64,000 nt of DNA, from positions 12,068,466-12,132,465 of the forward strand of contig NC_063439.1 in the NCBI RefSeq assembly GCF_020379485.1, given 5' to 3'. The notes below the pieces were generated by a model. It did no database searches and had not been told where the DNA came from. It saw only the letters and a list, made by a program, of their open reading frames with translations. A program made the translations under genes and the position numbers. Shown in pieces: positions 1 to 13,441 of the stretch. The DNA comes from Brassica napus. Lineage: Eukaryota; Streptophyta; Magnoliopsida; Brassicales; Brassicaceae. Numbering within the stretch: position 1 is the stretch's first letter; every line of letters starts with the position of its first letter.

Positions 1-1099
<1,099 letters not shown>

Positions 1100-1814
1100 C
1101 TAATTTAGCTGCTCTCTAGCTCCCAATAACAACAACTCAACCTCTACCATCTCGTTACTAGCACCCGAGATGGTAAGCAGCTCGATAATCTTCAAGCTTC
1201 CCTTGATGTTCATTATGTGACCATCGAACCTCTCCCCTGGAAAAATATTTGTCAACACATCAGCTGGATTTGCAGATGTATGTACCTTCACCACCTTTAC
1301 AATCCCATCATACACCACTTCCCGGATATCGTTGTACTTCACCTGGATATGTTTTGTTCTTTCATGAAACATGTGATTCTTTTTGTAAGATACGACGCAC
1401 TCTGCGAATCACAGTATATTTCCAATGAATTTTGCTGAAACCCCATCTCTTACAACTTCTCTTCCGGATTCTGATAACATTATATACTCGGCCACTGTTG
1501 TCAATAGTGCAACCACCTTTCGAAGACATGACCTTCAACTCATTGTATTACCTCCAACTATGAAAACAAAACCTGTAATCGACCTTCGTCTATTCATATC
1601 TGATGCATAATCTAAGTCGCAGAATCCCTTTATGTTGAAATATGCACCTGTTGAGAATGTTAAGCTCATCCATGCAACACCTTTCAAATACCTCTTTATC
1701 ATATTTACCGTTTCCCAAAGGTCTTTATCCGACTTGCCATATATCTACTAACAAGTCTCACTTAGTACGCTAACTCCAGTTTCAAACCCACCATTGTGTA
1801 CATAAGACTGCCAA
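1100..1814 (-). mobile_element. Decayed Ty1/copia retrotransposon fragment (RT end to RNase H)
   Basis: Read on the minus strand from about 1805 down to 1100, the translation follows the C-terminal part of a plant copia polyprotein. It starts near the connection between reverse transcriptase and RNase H. It ends with HERTKHIQVKY, a version of the usual HxRSKHIDxKYHFIRE motif, followed by a stretch like the NPADxLTK tail. Several frame changes and stops interrupt it, so it is dead. It stops at 1814, where an unrelated LTR begins. The young copia element at 24472-29194 belongs to a different lineage. Confidence 0.75.
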
Positions 1815-1873
1815 TGATATACCATGGATTTTATCCACTTTCAACCATGGTATATAGGTGTTTTAGGAATTAT

Positions 1874-2970
1874 TGTGGGAACCGAAATTCGCACTGTCGA
1901 TTTCCGTTTAAATAAGGAGACTAGGAAAACTCTAATTTTCCAGAGGACCCGGATATCTGCTAATTACAAAACGTCAAACAATCAGAACACGAGAATAACA
2001 ACAACAAGATATATGAAATCGAAAAGAGAGCAAAGTAGATCTTATTCCGAATCTGCGTATGAACGTTTACGACAAGGTATAAGCCTGAGCTCGAGAGCGG
2101 TCGGTGAGATTCCTAGTTCTAGCAACCCTAAGACGGCTAAACCTAATTGAGTCACAGCTCGAAATAACAAAAACGGAAAGTTGCCTAAATTGCTCTAAGT
2201 GCTAAGTTTGCTCTGAAAAATTGTCCTTCCACGTTCCTCGCCTAGGACTCCTTATATACTAGCTCCAAGGTCGGTTTACGCTTTTACTCTTTATCCTTAA
2301 GCCATCATAGCATAAAAATGGAGATATTCCATTTTTCCCGATCTTCGCAATTATCTTCAAAACTTCCGTATTTATCCGCGGAAACTAGACATTTATCTTT
2401 CCTTGTGGACCAAGCGTAAACCGTGCTGTGGTTTACGGGCTTTTGGTTAAGAAATCGCAGGATGGGCTTCGAGTCGTGTTTTAGGTCCCTTTGGGCCGTC
2501 TTCCAACTCGAAGTGTTTACTACAATTTCTTTCGATAGGGAACGAGCCTTCCGCGGTATTAATCCGCAAAGTTTGATCGATGATTTAGAATAGCGGAAAA
2601 CATAGACTGAGCTCGCTACGGTCTTCGGGAGATAGCATCGAAGGTTTGACGAGAATGCATGGACTGGTGTCGTTTCGACGTTTCGGAAGAGCTCGATCAC
2701 TACGTAACGACCGAGCGGGATGGACGCTCGGTCGCTACGTAGAGACCGTGCTTTGGCTCGAGCTCGGTCGCTACATAGCGACCGAGCGTGGGCGTTTAGT
2801 CGCTGCGTAGCGACCTGTTTCGAGCTTTCGTCGAACATCTCGTTCTTTCCTCCGCATAGCTTTTTCGTAAGAAAGAATCTATTTCGAAAAGTATTCACCG
2901 GAGAAATTCTTATTTTCTTCCTCGGACGTTTTGAATGTTAAGTTCGTCGTAACCGTTTTTGACCCCAACA
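1874..2970. mobile_element. Nested solo LTR (TGTGGGAACC...ACCCCAACA), about 1.1 kb
   Basis: The block begins TGTGGGAACC and ends GACCCCAACA, giving the TG...CA ends of an LTR. The flanks are ATTAT (1869-1873) and GTTAT (2971-2975), a 5-bp target duplication with one mismatch. If the block is removed, the flanks join into sequence collinear with the related LTR at 21649, which supports the borders. There is no internal coding sequence, so it is a solo LTR left by recombination. It contains the palindromic CGGTCGCTACGTAGCGACCG-type array at 2697-2815. Open frames rich in LRSDRA are products of that array, not genes. Confidence 0.8.
2762..2787. repeat. Perfect 12-bp inverted repeat inside the solo LTR
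   Basis: GCTCGGTCGCTA at 2762-2773 pairs with TAGCGACCGAGC at 2776-2787 across a 2-base loop. Imperfect copies flank it at about 2702-2750 and 2795-2815. Confidence 0.9.
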
Positions 2971-3714
2971 GTTATCTATGTTGTTTTTGAGTCCTTTTAG
3001 CACATTTACATGTTTAAGGATGATTTGGAGAAAAGTGGTGATTTGGATGTATTTTGGAGAGAAAATGAGAGGAAGCTCGAAGCTGACCATCAAACCAGTT
3101 CGAGATCGACATTTAGAGTCCACCATCGATCGATGCACTCTGTGCCATCGATCGACAGCGAAGCGCGCAAAGCTCAACCGGCTTAAAATCAAGTCAGGAC
3201 ATAATTACGGAAATACCCATGGCCGACTTTTAACCTAATATTTAGGTGCTATGTCATTGTTCTAGGCAACACACGCTGTTTACACTATTCCTATTTTCTA
3301 GTTTCACACAGCAAAAGTTTTTAGTAGATTTGGAGAGAAGATCCAAGACTCCTTCAGAGATTTGTATTGGAACTCTAGTATTTCTAACCTTAATCTATTT
3401 ATGAATTCCTTTATGTTATTTGCTATGAATTTCTTTGTTATGTCTGAGCAGTTCATCTTGTTAGGACCAGGGTTCAAATAGGATTATGAAGGATTAGCTC
3501 CAAATATAAATGGTTGAGTTCTTTGTGATATCCATCAGTTGAATTGCTCTTATTGCTTGTGTTCTAGAGTAGCTAACTAGAACCTTGATATTAGGATAAT
3601 TAGGTGTAAGCGAAAGCAAGGTCTGTTACCTGAAATAATTCATATTGTGTTAGGATTGCTAGAAACAAACAGAAGTTGATCTAGGAAACCTAGTGAACCG
3701 CATATTCGACTTCA

Positions 3715-4437
3715 AGTTATGGTAGCTTATCTGCGCTTTTCTCCAACTCCTTGGAGTGTTCTTCTATCTTATTTGTCAAAGCTAGACCTCTTAGATGAAT
3801 ATGCGGTTATTCGCAAAGACGTTGCTTTCTCGAGCTGTGTGAATTTTGGTGATTTTTCTTTGTATGATGGCTATGAGCTAGGCTAGTAACTTGGTTTCGG
3901 CTGAAGTGGCCATATGTTACTCGTGATAGTCACTTTATGTCATCGTCACATAGTTCTAGTTATCTCTTTTTTTAATGCTAAACTGTTAAGACAAATTTGT
4001 ACTGACTTTTTGTGATATCTCGGAAACAAGAAGTAAACAGTTAAAAACAAGATTCAAAAATTAAATATCGATTTTATTGATGAAGAGAACCAAAACTACA
4101 ACATATTAATTAATTCTAACCGACTAACTCTATACTCGAAGCCTTGAATAATGAACCTTTTTTTTATATGTTGTCTTTGGTTGATAATTATTTTAGATCT
4201 TTACATATTCTGAAATATGTAAAAACTTATTTTTAATATAAGTTTTTCCCTTTACCAGATACGAAATAAAAATCTAATGTTGAAATCAGCAATAGTGGAG
4301 AAGAAAGTCAGCGTTAATTATCACTAACAGTAATATTAAATGTTTTCTCATAAATTATTGTAGGAAACTTAACAACTTTAACCGAAAAATTAATTGAAAT
4401 ACATATTCAATACACGATAATTGGTATTATAATATAT
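3715..4437. other. Unassigned repeat-like DNA
   Basis: No gene is visible. The left part follows the truncated LTR without a clear border, and the right part is AT-rich. Confidence 0.4.
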
Positions 4438-5620
4438 ACTAGATCTCGATCCGCACAACCGCATGGGTGTTTGTTTGCAGTTTTATATATGTAGATATTT
4501 ATTTTGGATTATAAGTAGTATACACTTTTATAAAGTTAATCGTATACTTAAATATTTATATAACTATTTCATATACAATAATTTTATAATCTTATACTTT
4601 ATATATTGTAGTTAATCAATTTTTTAAAAACCGTCAAAATGTATTTGTTGGTTATTTTTATATATTTATCTTAATATATTTGCATTTAGTTATTAAAATT
4701 TTTTTATATACGCATAAAATAGCATATTTAAAAATTATATTGTATTTATTTATGCTAAATTCTGACCCACCTTTCAAAGCTGGATTTTCTTTAAGCAATA
4801 TTTTTTTACTTTTATTCATTTTAGATAATACATTATTGTATAAAGAAAAATATTAATTTTCTACATGTAGTATATAGTTTGCTAATGTTAAGTCGTTCTG
4901 TCATCATATTATATTTATAAAATGAGCATTTTATATTTATAAAAGGAGATTTTTTAAATTTATCAATTTAATATAAATTTATATTTTAGCTCAATATAAT
5001 AATTTTATTTTAACATGACTAATTATGATTATAAAATAGATAAAAAATGATATAATTTTTTTATAAACGATAATTGAATATATATTAATGCATAATAATA
5101 GTTCATTGCTAATTACAAAATTAGTGAAAATATTTACATAATTTTTTTGAAAATTAAAATATTTATCAACAGATTTGTTATAATAAACTTTAAATATATA
5201 TATATACATATTTAAAATGAAAAGATATCATGATTAAATTATTCACAAATATTTGATATTATTAGCTTTAATGAAATATATGTTAATTTTTATACATGTA
5301 TTATATAGTTTGCTAATGTTAACCCGTTTGACCAACATATTATATTTTTGAACATAAATATTTATAACTATCAAAAATATATATATAAATTTATTAATTT
5401 AAAATTATTTTACCATATTAGTTCAATATAATATTTTTTAATATGATTGATTATGACTATATAATAGATAAAAAAAATAGGATAAATTTTTTACTTTTAT
5501 TCCATAAATGATAACTGAATATATTAATGTATAATAATATTTCAAAATTAATTACGAAATTAGTAAAAATATTTACATATATATTTTTTGAAAATTAAGA
5601 TCTTGTAAAGACTTTATCTT
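4438..5620 (-). mobile_element. Helitron-like AT-rich block
   Basis: At 4438 the plus strand reads ACTAGATCTCGATCCGCAC, which on the minus strand resembles the end of a Helitron: a GC-richer segment shortly before a terminal CTAGT. The stem here is poor, and no 5' TC terminus could be fixed to the right. The body is very AT-rich and non-coding. The assignment is tentative. Confidence 0.3.
4850..5605. repeat. Two-copy direct repeat of about 430 bp, diverged
   Basis: The segment with ATATAGTTTGCTAATGTTAA near 4870 recurs near 5305. The copies then run in parallel to AAATATTTACATA..TTTTTTGAAAATTAA near 5128-5157 and 5565-5599. They differ by many substitutions and small indels, so the duplication is old. 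Confidence 0.75.
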
Positions 5621-7119
5621 TTAGATTTAGAAATCTCAGTAATATGCAAGATGTCTGTGATCCGATGAGTTGAGACAAAAATCATTTACCTTGAACATTA
5701 GGTGAAACTCGGATCTCTGAATTTTAACTATGGTTCTTGAATTAAGGTTTAATATTCAGTGACACTGCATAGGATAGATGGTGATCCTTAATATACAAAA
5801 CAGATTTGAACTCTAGTGTTAACAACAGCTAATGCGTTTGTGTTGAATTTTTGTTTAATTATCTTCTTTGTTTTTAAAAGTCTTAAACATTGTTTTTAAA
5901 GCCTGTTGGCTTTAAAGCTGGTCGAGCTAATAATGAATACACAGGTTACGTGGAGAATGAAGAAGGTGACAAAGGAACTTAACCATATGTGTGTTACTGA
6001 TTCGTTTGTTTACGCCAAAGTTTGTGGAAGATATGAGACTAAGATTACTCAATCAACGCAGTAATACCTATGGTACAAAGCATTTTCTTAAGAGATGTAA
6101 TACAATTGTCAATACATGGGCTCTGAAATAGATAACCTAATCTATTCTGTACAATATTTTTAATAATCTTTAGACATGTTCTTTAGCTACGAGTTCTCAA
6201 TAACTCACACGTGAGTTAAACTAACTTTCTTGACTTTTTATCAGGTAATGGCTACTCAACCATCAGAAGCAGAGCTGACATGGATGAACAAATGGTGAAT
6301 GATCAATACGTTATGGTAACTTGCACCGTTAAGCTGAGAAGATAAGGTCTCCGTTCTGTAACCATTGCGTCAGGACAGCAGCTAAAAGTATCTCCTCCTT
6401 ATATATAATGTTGGTCAGAACCTGTTTATGATTAATCTAGTTTTAGATAGATGAATGAATTTATAATGTATGTAAAATTCATGGTCAGAATTGTGAAAAT
6501 ATGATATTTTTTTTTTTTATCAAATGTCTTGAACAAACGGGCTGAATAGTTTTATAATGTTAGGTTTGATGGTTCTAATGAGATTTGACATTGTAATGTG
6601 TTAACGGTGAAGAAAGTGTATGCTGGTTAACCAAACCAGATTTTTAGGCTTACGTGTCATTATAGTTACGATTACAGGGAGTATTTTAGTAAGTTATAAT
6701 GAAAATATAGTTAGAGCATAAATGAAATATGATTTTCTAATAATGATTTATTTTTTAAAATATCACACATGAATCAAATTGTGATTTCTGTTTTAATATA
6801 TAAGATGTGGACAATCCCGACTTTTTAAATATTGAAAAGATTCTAAGAAGCAAGTAAACCACAACGAATTTCGTAAGAAAGCCCTAAAACTAGTAGCCGC
6901 TCGTGTTCATCTGGAATTCATTGGGTTTTTTTTTTTTTTTTTTTTCCAAGGTACGAATCCTAAATCCGAAAAATTGACTGCTTCTATTCCTTCCTTGCGC
7001 TTCAGGATTCGAAACATTATGAACAGAATCGCTTTTATAAAACTTATTAGTGTGATAACGTCTTTCTCTTTTATAATAAAAATTGAAGGTTAATTTATTT
7101 GGTATCTTCATCATCTCCA
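5621..7119. other. Intergenic region upstream of the nucleotidyltransferase gene
   Basis: Two short stretches look better composed for coding than their surroundings: about 5905-5985 and about 6245-6345, the second preceded by a splice-acceptor-like TTTTTATCAG. I did not recognise either translation and could not join them into a frame, so they may be decayed exons of an unknown gene. A T homopolymer lies near 6927-6945. The last 200 bases should hold the promoter and 5' UTR of the downstream gene. Confidence 0.4.
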
Positions 7120-9422
7120 ATGGACTCTCGAAGTGGTGTGGCTGAGGAAAATACTGTTTCAAGTAAAGGTGAACTGAATATTATTATTTGGGTGAAGATT
7201 GGGTTTGCCTTGACTAATCTAATCATCCATCCATCCTTTTTTAATCAGGGATTCGAAAGAAGGTGAAGAACTCTGAGTCAGTAGCGTTACAGAGATACAA
7301 GATTGATACTTACAACTTAGTGGATCTTGATAAGGTTTTGAATGATGTCTACTGCTCTTGTCGACCTGTTTCTGCTGACTACGAAGCTAGGAAGGATACT
7401 TTGAAACACATCAACGCATTGGCTTTTGATATCTATGGTAACCAACCAACATTACTTAAGCTCTGTTAACATCAAACAAACACACATCATTTGTTTTTGT
7501 TTTATTTTTTGGTCTCCGTCAGGAGATTCTAAGGGTGACAGGCCGGTCCTCAAGGCGTATGGGTCTTTTGCGATGGATATGTTTTTCGCGCGGAGTGATT
7601 TAGATGTGTCTATTAACTTTGGTGATGGAGTATCTGAGCTTCCTCGTGATTCGAAGCTCCAAATCCTTGAAAGATTTGCGGAAAAGCTCCACTCTTTGCA
7701 GGGTAAGTATTTGGATGTTTTCATGTACTACTAGTTAGTTATTGGATGAATGTGAAACTGCATTTTGTAGGAGAAGGGCATGTTAGGAATGTTGTTTCTA
7801 TCCTCAGTGCTAGGGTGCCAATTGTTAGGTTCCTTGATCAAAGGACTTGTGTTGAATGTGATTTGGCTGTCGATAGCAAAGAAGGCGTATTGAATTCACG
7901 GATCATTCAGATTATTTCTCAGATTGATGACAGGTTTCACAAACTTTGTCTCTTGGTAAGATCTTAAGGCTTTACTTCTTTCAAGTCTCTTCTGTTCTGA
8001 CTTCTGACTTTTTCTTTAAGAAAATAATATCGTTTTCTTTTTACTATCAAAGTGGAATACGGCATAGATATTATTGAACATCTAAGTGCTAAGGACTTTT
8101 ATGGCTACCAAATATGTAGTAGATATCAAAGTGGAATACGCAAGGCTTAACGAATGCATACCAAATATGTATATAACTTTAGTTGTGGTGGTCAATCAAT
8201 ACATTTACTAATGCCACTATGTTGCCTATGTCAGATTAAGCATTGGGCCAAAGCACACGATGTTAACAGTGCGTTAAGCAACACTCTGAATTCTATATCT
8301 ATAACGTTGCTAGTTGCTCATCATTTACAGGTAGCCACTCTTTGTTGGATTGCCACTAGTCACTCTCCTTTTTTTTCATTTTTTGTTTTTTTATCTTCTG
8401 TGTTAATGCAGACTCAAGATCCTCCCATTCTACCTCCATTCTCTCTACTATTTAAAGGTAATATCATCACATATTCAAAGTTTGTGAATGTTTTGTGTGA
8501 TATTATCCGCTCCTTTGTAGATATTTATGTTTTGTTATCATCCTATTCTGGCGCTTGTTTTTGTGATTTCCCTTTATGTAAATCAACTTGTCTTTTTCTT
8601 TTCAGATGGAGTTGATCCTCCCAATGTTGAGAAAAGGACGCAGGAGTTCTTGAACAAGGAGAAGCGAAATAAAGAATCTTTGGGTAGACTCTTTGTAACG
8701 TTTTTTGTCAAGGTGCTTATCTTTTTTTACCTTTGAATCGAAACAACAATTGAAAAAGCAAAGCCTCCACAAGAAGCCTTTTGCTATATCTTAGATAACT
8801 TTTCTGTGGCTTGCAGCTGCAATCTGTAGAGTTCCTATGGAGACAAGGACTCTGCGTCAGTTTGCGGAGTGGTCTTTGGATATCCAAAAGGTGGAGAAGA
8901 GCTGGTGTCGGGATTAATGTAACTATTTTTATCGATAATAATATTCATTTGCATTCTGACTTTTGTTTTTCTTGATCTCATTACTTGAGATTCGGTGTGT
9001 AATAATGACAGGTTGAGGATTTTTTAGACGTGTCTCAAAATGTTGCAAGGGTGGTTAATGACAGAGGAGCTAAAAAGATATACAGTTCTATAAATCAAAC
9101 TGTCGAGGAACTTTTTGAATTTCTTAATGGCAAGATCGATGGAGCACATCTCAAAGACAAGTTGTTTGTCCCCCAACCCCTTGTGGAGCCTCCTCTTGTG
9201 CCGCAAGTCGAAGTTTACCATCAACCACCTCATCACAACTACAGATGTGATGAGTTTAAGGGTCATCACAACAAAAGGCCTCGTTTTGGAAATGGTGGTG
9301 AAGAACCAATCCATGCAGCAGGTGACGACAGTCATGCAATTGATCTGCCACCGCCACCACCACCTTTTGGCAGAGTTTATAGAATTTATTGTGATAAATT
9401 CGGTCCTCAAAACCTCCCCTGA
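7120..9422 (+). CDS. Nucleotidyltransferase family protein (terminal uridylyl/poly(A) polymerase-like)
   Basis: It is predicted to add nucleotides to RNA 3' ends, like the URT1/HESO1 class. Nine exons give an open 452-residue protein: 7120-7162, 7249-7437, 7523-7702, 7771-7955, 8235-8330, 8412-8457, 8606-8712, 8817-8918 and 9012-9422, all with GT-AG introns and matching phases. The nucleotidyltransferase core shows Gly91-Ser92 followed by SDLD with Asp103 and Asp105, and a third likely metal ligand Asp168 in ECDLAVD. The helical domain follows (IKHWAKAHDVNS from about residue 200, then PPFSLLF). The C-terminus is low-complexity, His- and Pro-rich, with a run of proline before the end. By gene order it corresponds to At3g45750/At3g45760, a recalled assignment. 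The RNA substrate cannot be read from sequence. The start is the first ATG giving an intact frame. Confidence 0.88.
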
Positions 9423-9572
9423 TCTTTTTTCTTGCTCAGTCACCAACCATTTTTGAAAGATGAATATAATTTCATGTTATATAGTTGAGAGTCTTGAGAC
9501 CCGATATGAGCAAATGTATTTAGTGTGGGTTTTTGGTTACTAGAGAGAGAATACATGGTTTTATTATTATAT

Positions 9573-11420
9573 ACTAGATCTTTTTTTTGCGCTACGTGCG
9601 GATAATGGCTAAAACAAAGTTTCCAATCATTTTTTTACATATATTTTTATTGTTTAACAAAACTTATAGTTGAAAATTAAAAAAAATAGAATGTTAGAGT
9701 AAATAGAAAAAAATAGTGATTGATAGAATCATTGTAGTTAACCAAGTGGTTGTTTGATAAGTACTATTAGTAATGAACAAAAGTTTTACAAAATAATGTT
9801 TTTATAATTTTTTTAACAAAAAAAAATCATTTTATTTTGGTATAAATAATTGTATTATTTTCAGTTGTTGTTTTATATTTTCCATTCTCAAAATGTTGGA
9901 AGAAAATAATCACTATCATAATCTGAAAAACATTTACGGTATATCTAACTAACAAAACTAACTATACATATGAATTGAATTTTATGTAAATTTAACATAT
10001 TAATATAAATTTAAGGTTGTATATATTTTGTTGTTATCAATAAAGATTTTTTTAATTATTTATAAAGTGGACGATATTAATTTTATCCCATCAATATTTT
10101 TGAAACCGGAACGGACATTGGCTCGGTATTTTAGTTGAGTCAATGGTCGGACCGGTTCTGCCGGATTTTAAAATTTAATATAATTTAAATTTAAGTAACT
10201 ATATATATTTATAATTATAAAATTATTATTTTTAGAACTTATATTTTTGTTAGAATCTAAAAATGATATGAAAATAAAATGAAAAGTTCTAAATAATATA
10301 ATATATATTGAAAACTAATTTATTTAGATAGATATTAAAAGCTAATATAGATTTTTTTATTAATGTAATCTTGTTAAAACGTACAATTATTTTTAACTTG
10401 AATTTTTTTAAAGCAACAAATTTAATATCGATCTGCATCATTGGTTTAGTGTGTGTGACCAAGTTTTAAGCGAATTTACCGGTTTTTAGCACAGTCTAAA
10501 TCCGGCTAAAACAAAGTTTCCAATCATTTTTTACATATATTTGTATTGTTTAACAAAACTTATAGTTGAAAACAAAAGAAATAGAATGTTAGACTAAATA
10601 GAAAAAAATAGTGATTGATAGAATCATTGTAGTTAACCAAGTGGTTGTTTGATAAATACTATTAATAATGCACAAACGTTTTATAAAGTAATGTAATTAT
10701 ATATTTTTTTATCAAAACGTTCATTTTATTTTGGTATAAATAATTTACATAATAATTAGTGTAATTTTTTTCAGTTATTGTTTTATATTTTCCATTTTCA
10801 AAATGTTGGAAGAAAATAATCACTATCATAATCTGAAAAACATTTAGGGTATATCTAACTAACAAAACTAAGTATACATATGAATTGACTTTATGTAAAT
10901 TTAACATATTAATATAAATTTAAGATTGGTTATATTTTGTTGTTATCAATAAAGTTTTTTATTTTAATTTTTCATAAAGTGGACGATATTAATTTTATCC
11001 TTGCCACCAATATTTTGGAAACCGGATCGGATATTGTTTCAGTATTTTAGTTGGGTCAATAGTCGGACCGGTTCTGCTGGATTTTAAAATTTAATATAAT
11101 TTAAATTTAAGTAACTATATATATATATGTATAATTATAAAATTATTTTTTGTATAACTTTATATTTTTGTTAGAATCTAAAAATGATATGAAAATAAAA
11201 TGAAAAGTTCTAAATAATATAAAATATATTGAAAACTAATTTATTTAGATAGCTATTAAAAGCTAATATAGATTTTTTTTAATGCAATCTTGTTAAAACG
11301 TACAATTATTTTTAACTTGATTTTTTTAAAAGCAACGAATTTAATATCAATCTGCATCATTAGTTTAGTGAGTGTAACTAAGTTTTAAGCGAATTTGCCG
11401 GTTTTTAGCATAGTCAAAAT
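9573..11420 (-). mobile_element. Helitron-like non-coding element (minus orientation)
   Basis: The left edge reads ACTAGATC followed by a GC-rich GCGCTACGTGCGG segment. On the minus strand this is a short stem segment shortly before terminal CTAGT, as in plant Helitrons. The body is AT-rich, non-coding and internally duplicated. No TC 5' end could be fixed on the right, so the outer limit is approximate. Confidence 0.45.
9607..11420. repeat. Tandem duplication, about 0.9 kb unit
   Basis: The unit beginning GGCTAAAACAAAGTTTCCAA at 9607 restarts at 10504, and the copies stay parallel to about 11420 (ATCCGGTTA). They share distinctive blocks such as GAACGGACATTGG/GATCGGATATTG and GGACCGGTTCTG, with scattered substitutions and small indels. 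The divergence places it well before the 8.5-kb duplication at the right of the window. Confidence 0.88.
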
Positions 11421-11915
11421 CCGGTTAGAAGAGTGAGTCATATTTCAACCGGTCGGTTTGGTTTTCCAAACAATGCTAGCCGCGGACCATCGCTTTTAAC
11501 AACCAAACTACGTAATCATTTTAGAAGTAAACATTCATTATGAACTTATGTCAAAAACCATATACATATTTAACCCAAGTTGTGTTATTTATTGTTTTTA
11601 ATCATTTTTCAAAATTTCTAGTGCCATCGATTTTCTTATTTTTTAAATTTCCAAGGGCTCTCCAATGTGAACCAAATACATGTCTGTTCACAAGCACACC
11701 CAAGATTTCAGTTCACATTCAAACACTAAATTCCAAACTTAATTTTTTCTTACCCAACTTGGGTGTGATCCAAGCGCATCTTTAAAAACAATCTGAGAAG
11801 CAAACACCAGAACCACCAATCTCTTAGCCTCATTCAACATCTTCAATGTGTTAAGGTTACATTGCTTCATGAGAGCTTTCTGGTAAGTCTCTGTCACAGA
11901 TCAGACAAAACCTGC
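11421..11915. other. Unassigned intergenic DNA
   Basis: No gene is recognised. It separates the tandem repeat from the possible minus-strand gene and may contain that gene's 3' UTR. Confidence 0.4.
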
Positions 11916-13244
11916 TCAAAGAGATGTGTTAGATTTTGGTGAGACATCATCAACATCAACATGCTCCAGAAAATCTGAACCAAACATTGATTTCTGAAAT
12001 GAGTAATCATCTAGAGAAGCCAAGTTTGTTTCTCTACATGTCTCATTACAGAATCTGTGAGAATTTTCTGGATTGCCTGTCTTGCATTCCCTAGTCTGGC
12101 TGCAAGAAGGAAACAAAAAAAAAGCTAAACTCATTGGTTCTCTCTAAACAGGAAAAGGTAGATGTAATTGTTCCTTAGAATCTAACTTGTCATTCTTTCA
12201 ACTCATGGGGAGTAAGGTGACCACGGTTTTCCTTGTTGATCTGTGGTATTGTACCCATCTGCAGAAAAGGTTTACAACACGTTTCATAGGCTACTAAGAT
12301 AACAAAGTGAGTAATTTCTCTATGCATTTACACATAGTATAGACTGTATGATTTGAGATCATATCTCTAAGGCTTTCAAGATATATACAATGCGAGTAAG
12401 CTATCAGATGTTCAACAGATCAACAGCACATGGAGTAGCTTTATTAATTAGAGCTAAGTTCCTAAATCTCACGCAATTTGCAAATAAGACATAACAGAGT
12501 CTCATCGATTCATTACAGAATAAACAGTCAAAAACCAGTAATATAACATAGTTACACAATACTCGGAGCCAGCTAATATCTATAACGCAAGTTTGAAGAA
12601 AAATGGTACCGTTAAGAAGACGTGTGAAGATGCGGTCAGATTCAGTTCGACTCCAGCTTTCAGAGACATAAGCAGAACCTGGTACATCATAAAATCATAA
12701 AGATATTTAGCTTTATGCTAGATTCAGACAGAGTTTTTATCAGAAACTTATCCATTTTCTTACTGTTCTGTTGATGGTTTCATTGAATCCTTCAACACCT
12801 TCTCTTTGGACTTCTGAATCGTCATAAATCAAAGCAATTATTTTGAACTGATATGGTCAACATGCGTAATGTTATACTCGCTTTGGTTATTGATTGTACT
12901 GTGAGCAGCGGGTTTTTTTCATCGCCTCGTCGGAGCTTTAAGCCGAACACGTCGTCCTGCCTGAACCACTTTCGATTTACCATGCTCCAATCTCCGCCGT
13001 TGAGCCAAGCAAGAATAGGCGAAACCGTGAGATGCTCGGAAGATCTGTCCGACAAAGTAAGATCTGAAGGAGTCTTTGGTTATGGTTCTGGCCCTGTATC
13101 CTGTGAATCACCATCATTGAAACAATTCAACCAGTAAAAAAAAAAGAGAGAGAGAGAGAGAGATTCCTTGCTTACCAGAATCATTTAAGAACGAAATAGC
13201 TTTAGAATCGAGAAGGAGTATGTGTTGATGGAAGAAGACTGACC
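11916..13244 (-). CDS. Possible multi-exon gene of unknown function (or its relic)
   Basis: I do not recognise this protein. Several minus-strand stretches look like exons next to splice sites. A probable untranslated first exon ends at a GT donor after 13244. A strong open stretch at about 12901-13090 (contains ILAWLNGGDWSMVNRKW) has a donor after CTCACA. Shorter candidates lie at about 12768-12812, 12610-12680 and 12190-12250. A last exon at 11916-12112 contains CKTGNPENSHRFCNETCR, four cysteines that might bind metal. A TATA box sits just upstream. Against a working gene, the frame upstream of the best exon meets an in-frame TAA near 13093, and no single chain of frames joins all pieces. 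It could be a decayed gene or a transcript with a short coding region. Confidence 0.3.
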
Positions 13245-13432
13245 TTTTGAGACTTCAAATTCGTCCGCGATAAACCGATTTTAGTAGAGAATCTGGGGAA
13301 TTGTCTTAATCTCTAAATAACCCCCTGGCTGCTAGAGTTTGTCGGTTGAACTTCTGGTGGAGAAGTTAAGAATTGATTTGATGATCCGGAGAATTTGAGG
13401 GAGATAAAAAATAGTTTCAATGATGAAACGAT

Positions 13433-13441
13433 TTATATACG
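13433..13441 (-). promoter_or_regulatory. TATA box candidate
   Basis: The minus strand reads GTATATAAAT here. It is about 190 bases upstream of the candidate first donor of the unknown minus-strand gene, a fitting place for a core promoter. Confidence 0.4.

Larger units (their letters stand above)
1815..3714 (+). mobile_element. Gypsy-type LTR fragment, split by a nested solo LTR
   Basis: It starts TGATATACCATGG, exactly like the solo LTR at 21649-23119, and shares with it a CCATGGTATATA echo about 30 bases in. It also shares a block with TCGATCGA motifs (3117-3155) and a region resembling 22200-22620. The match fades near 3714, and no counterpart of that LTR's 3' end is visible, so this copy is truncated. 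The element at 1874-2970 is inserted in it. The family resembles Athila/Tat-type gypsy LTRs; that is inference from the 3' end of the sister copy, because no coding region is present. Confidence 0.65.

Noticed and set aside
2305..2941. 197-codon minus frame and 73-codon plus frame with LRSDRA repeats
   Set aside because: They arise from the palindrome array inside a solo LTR, with no conserved domain and no splice context.
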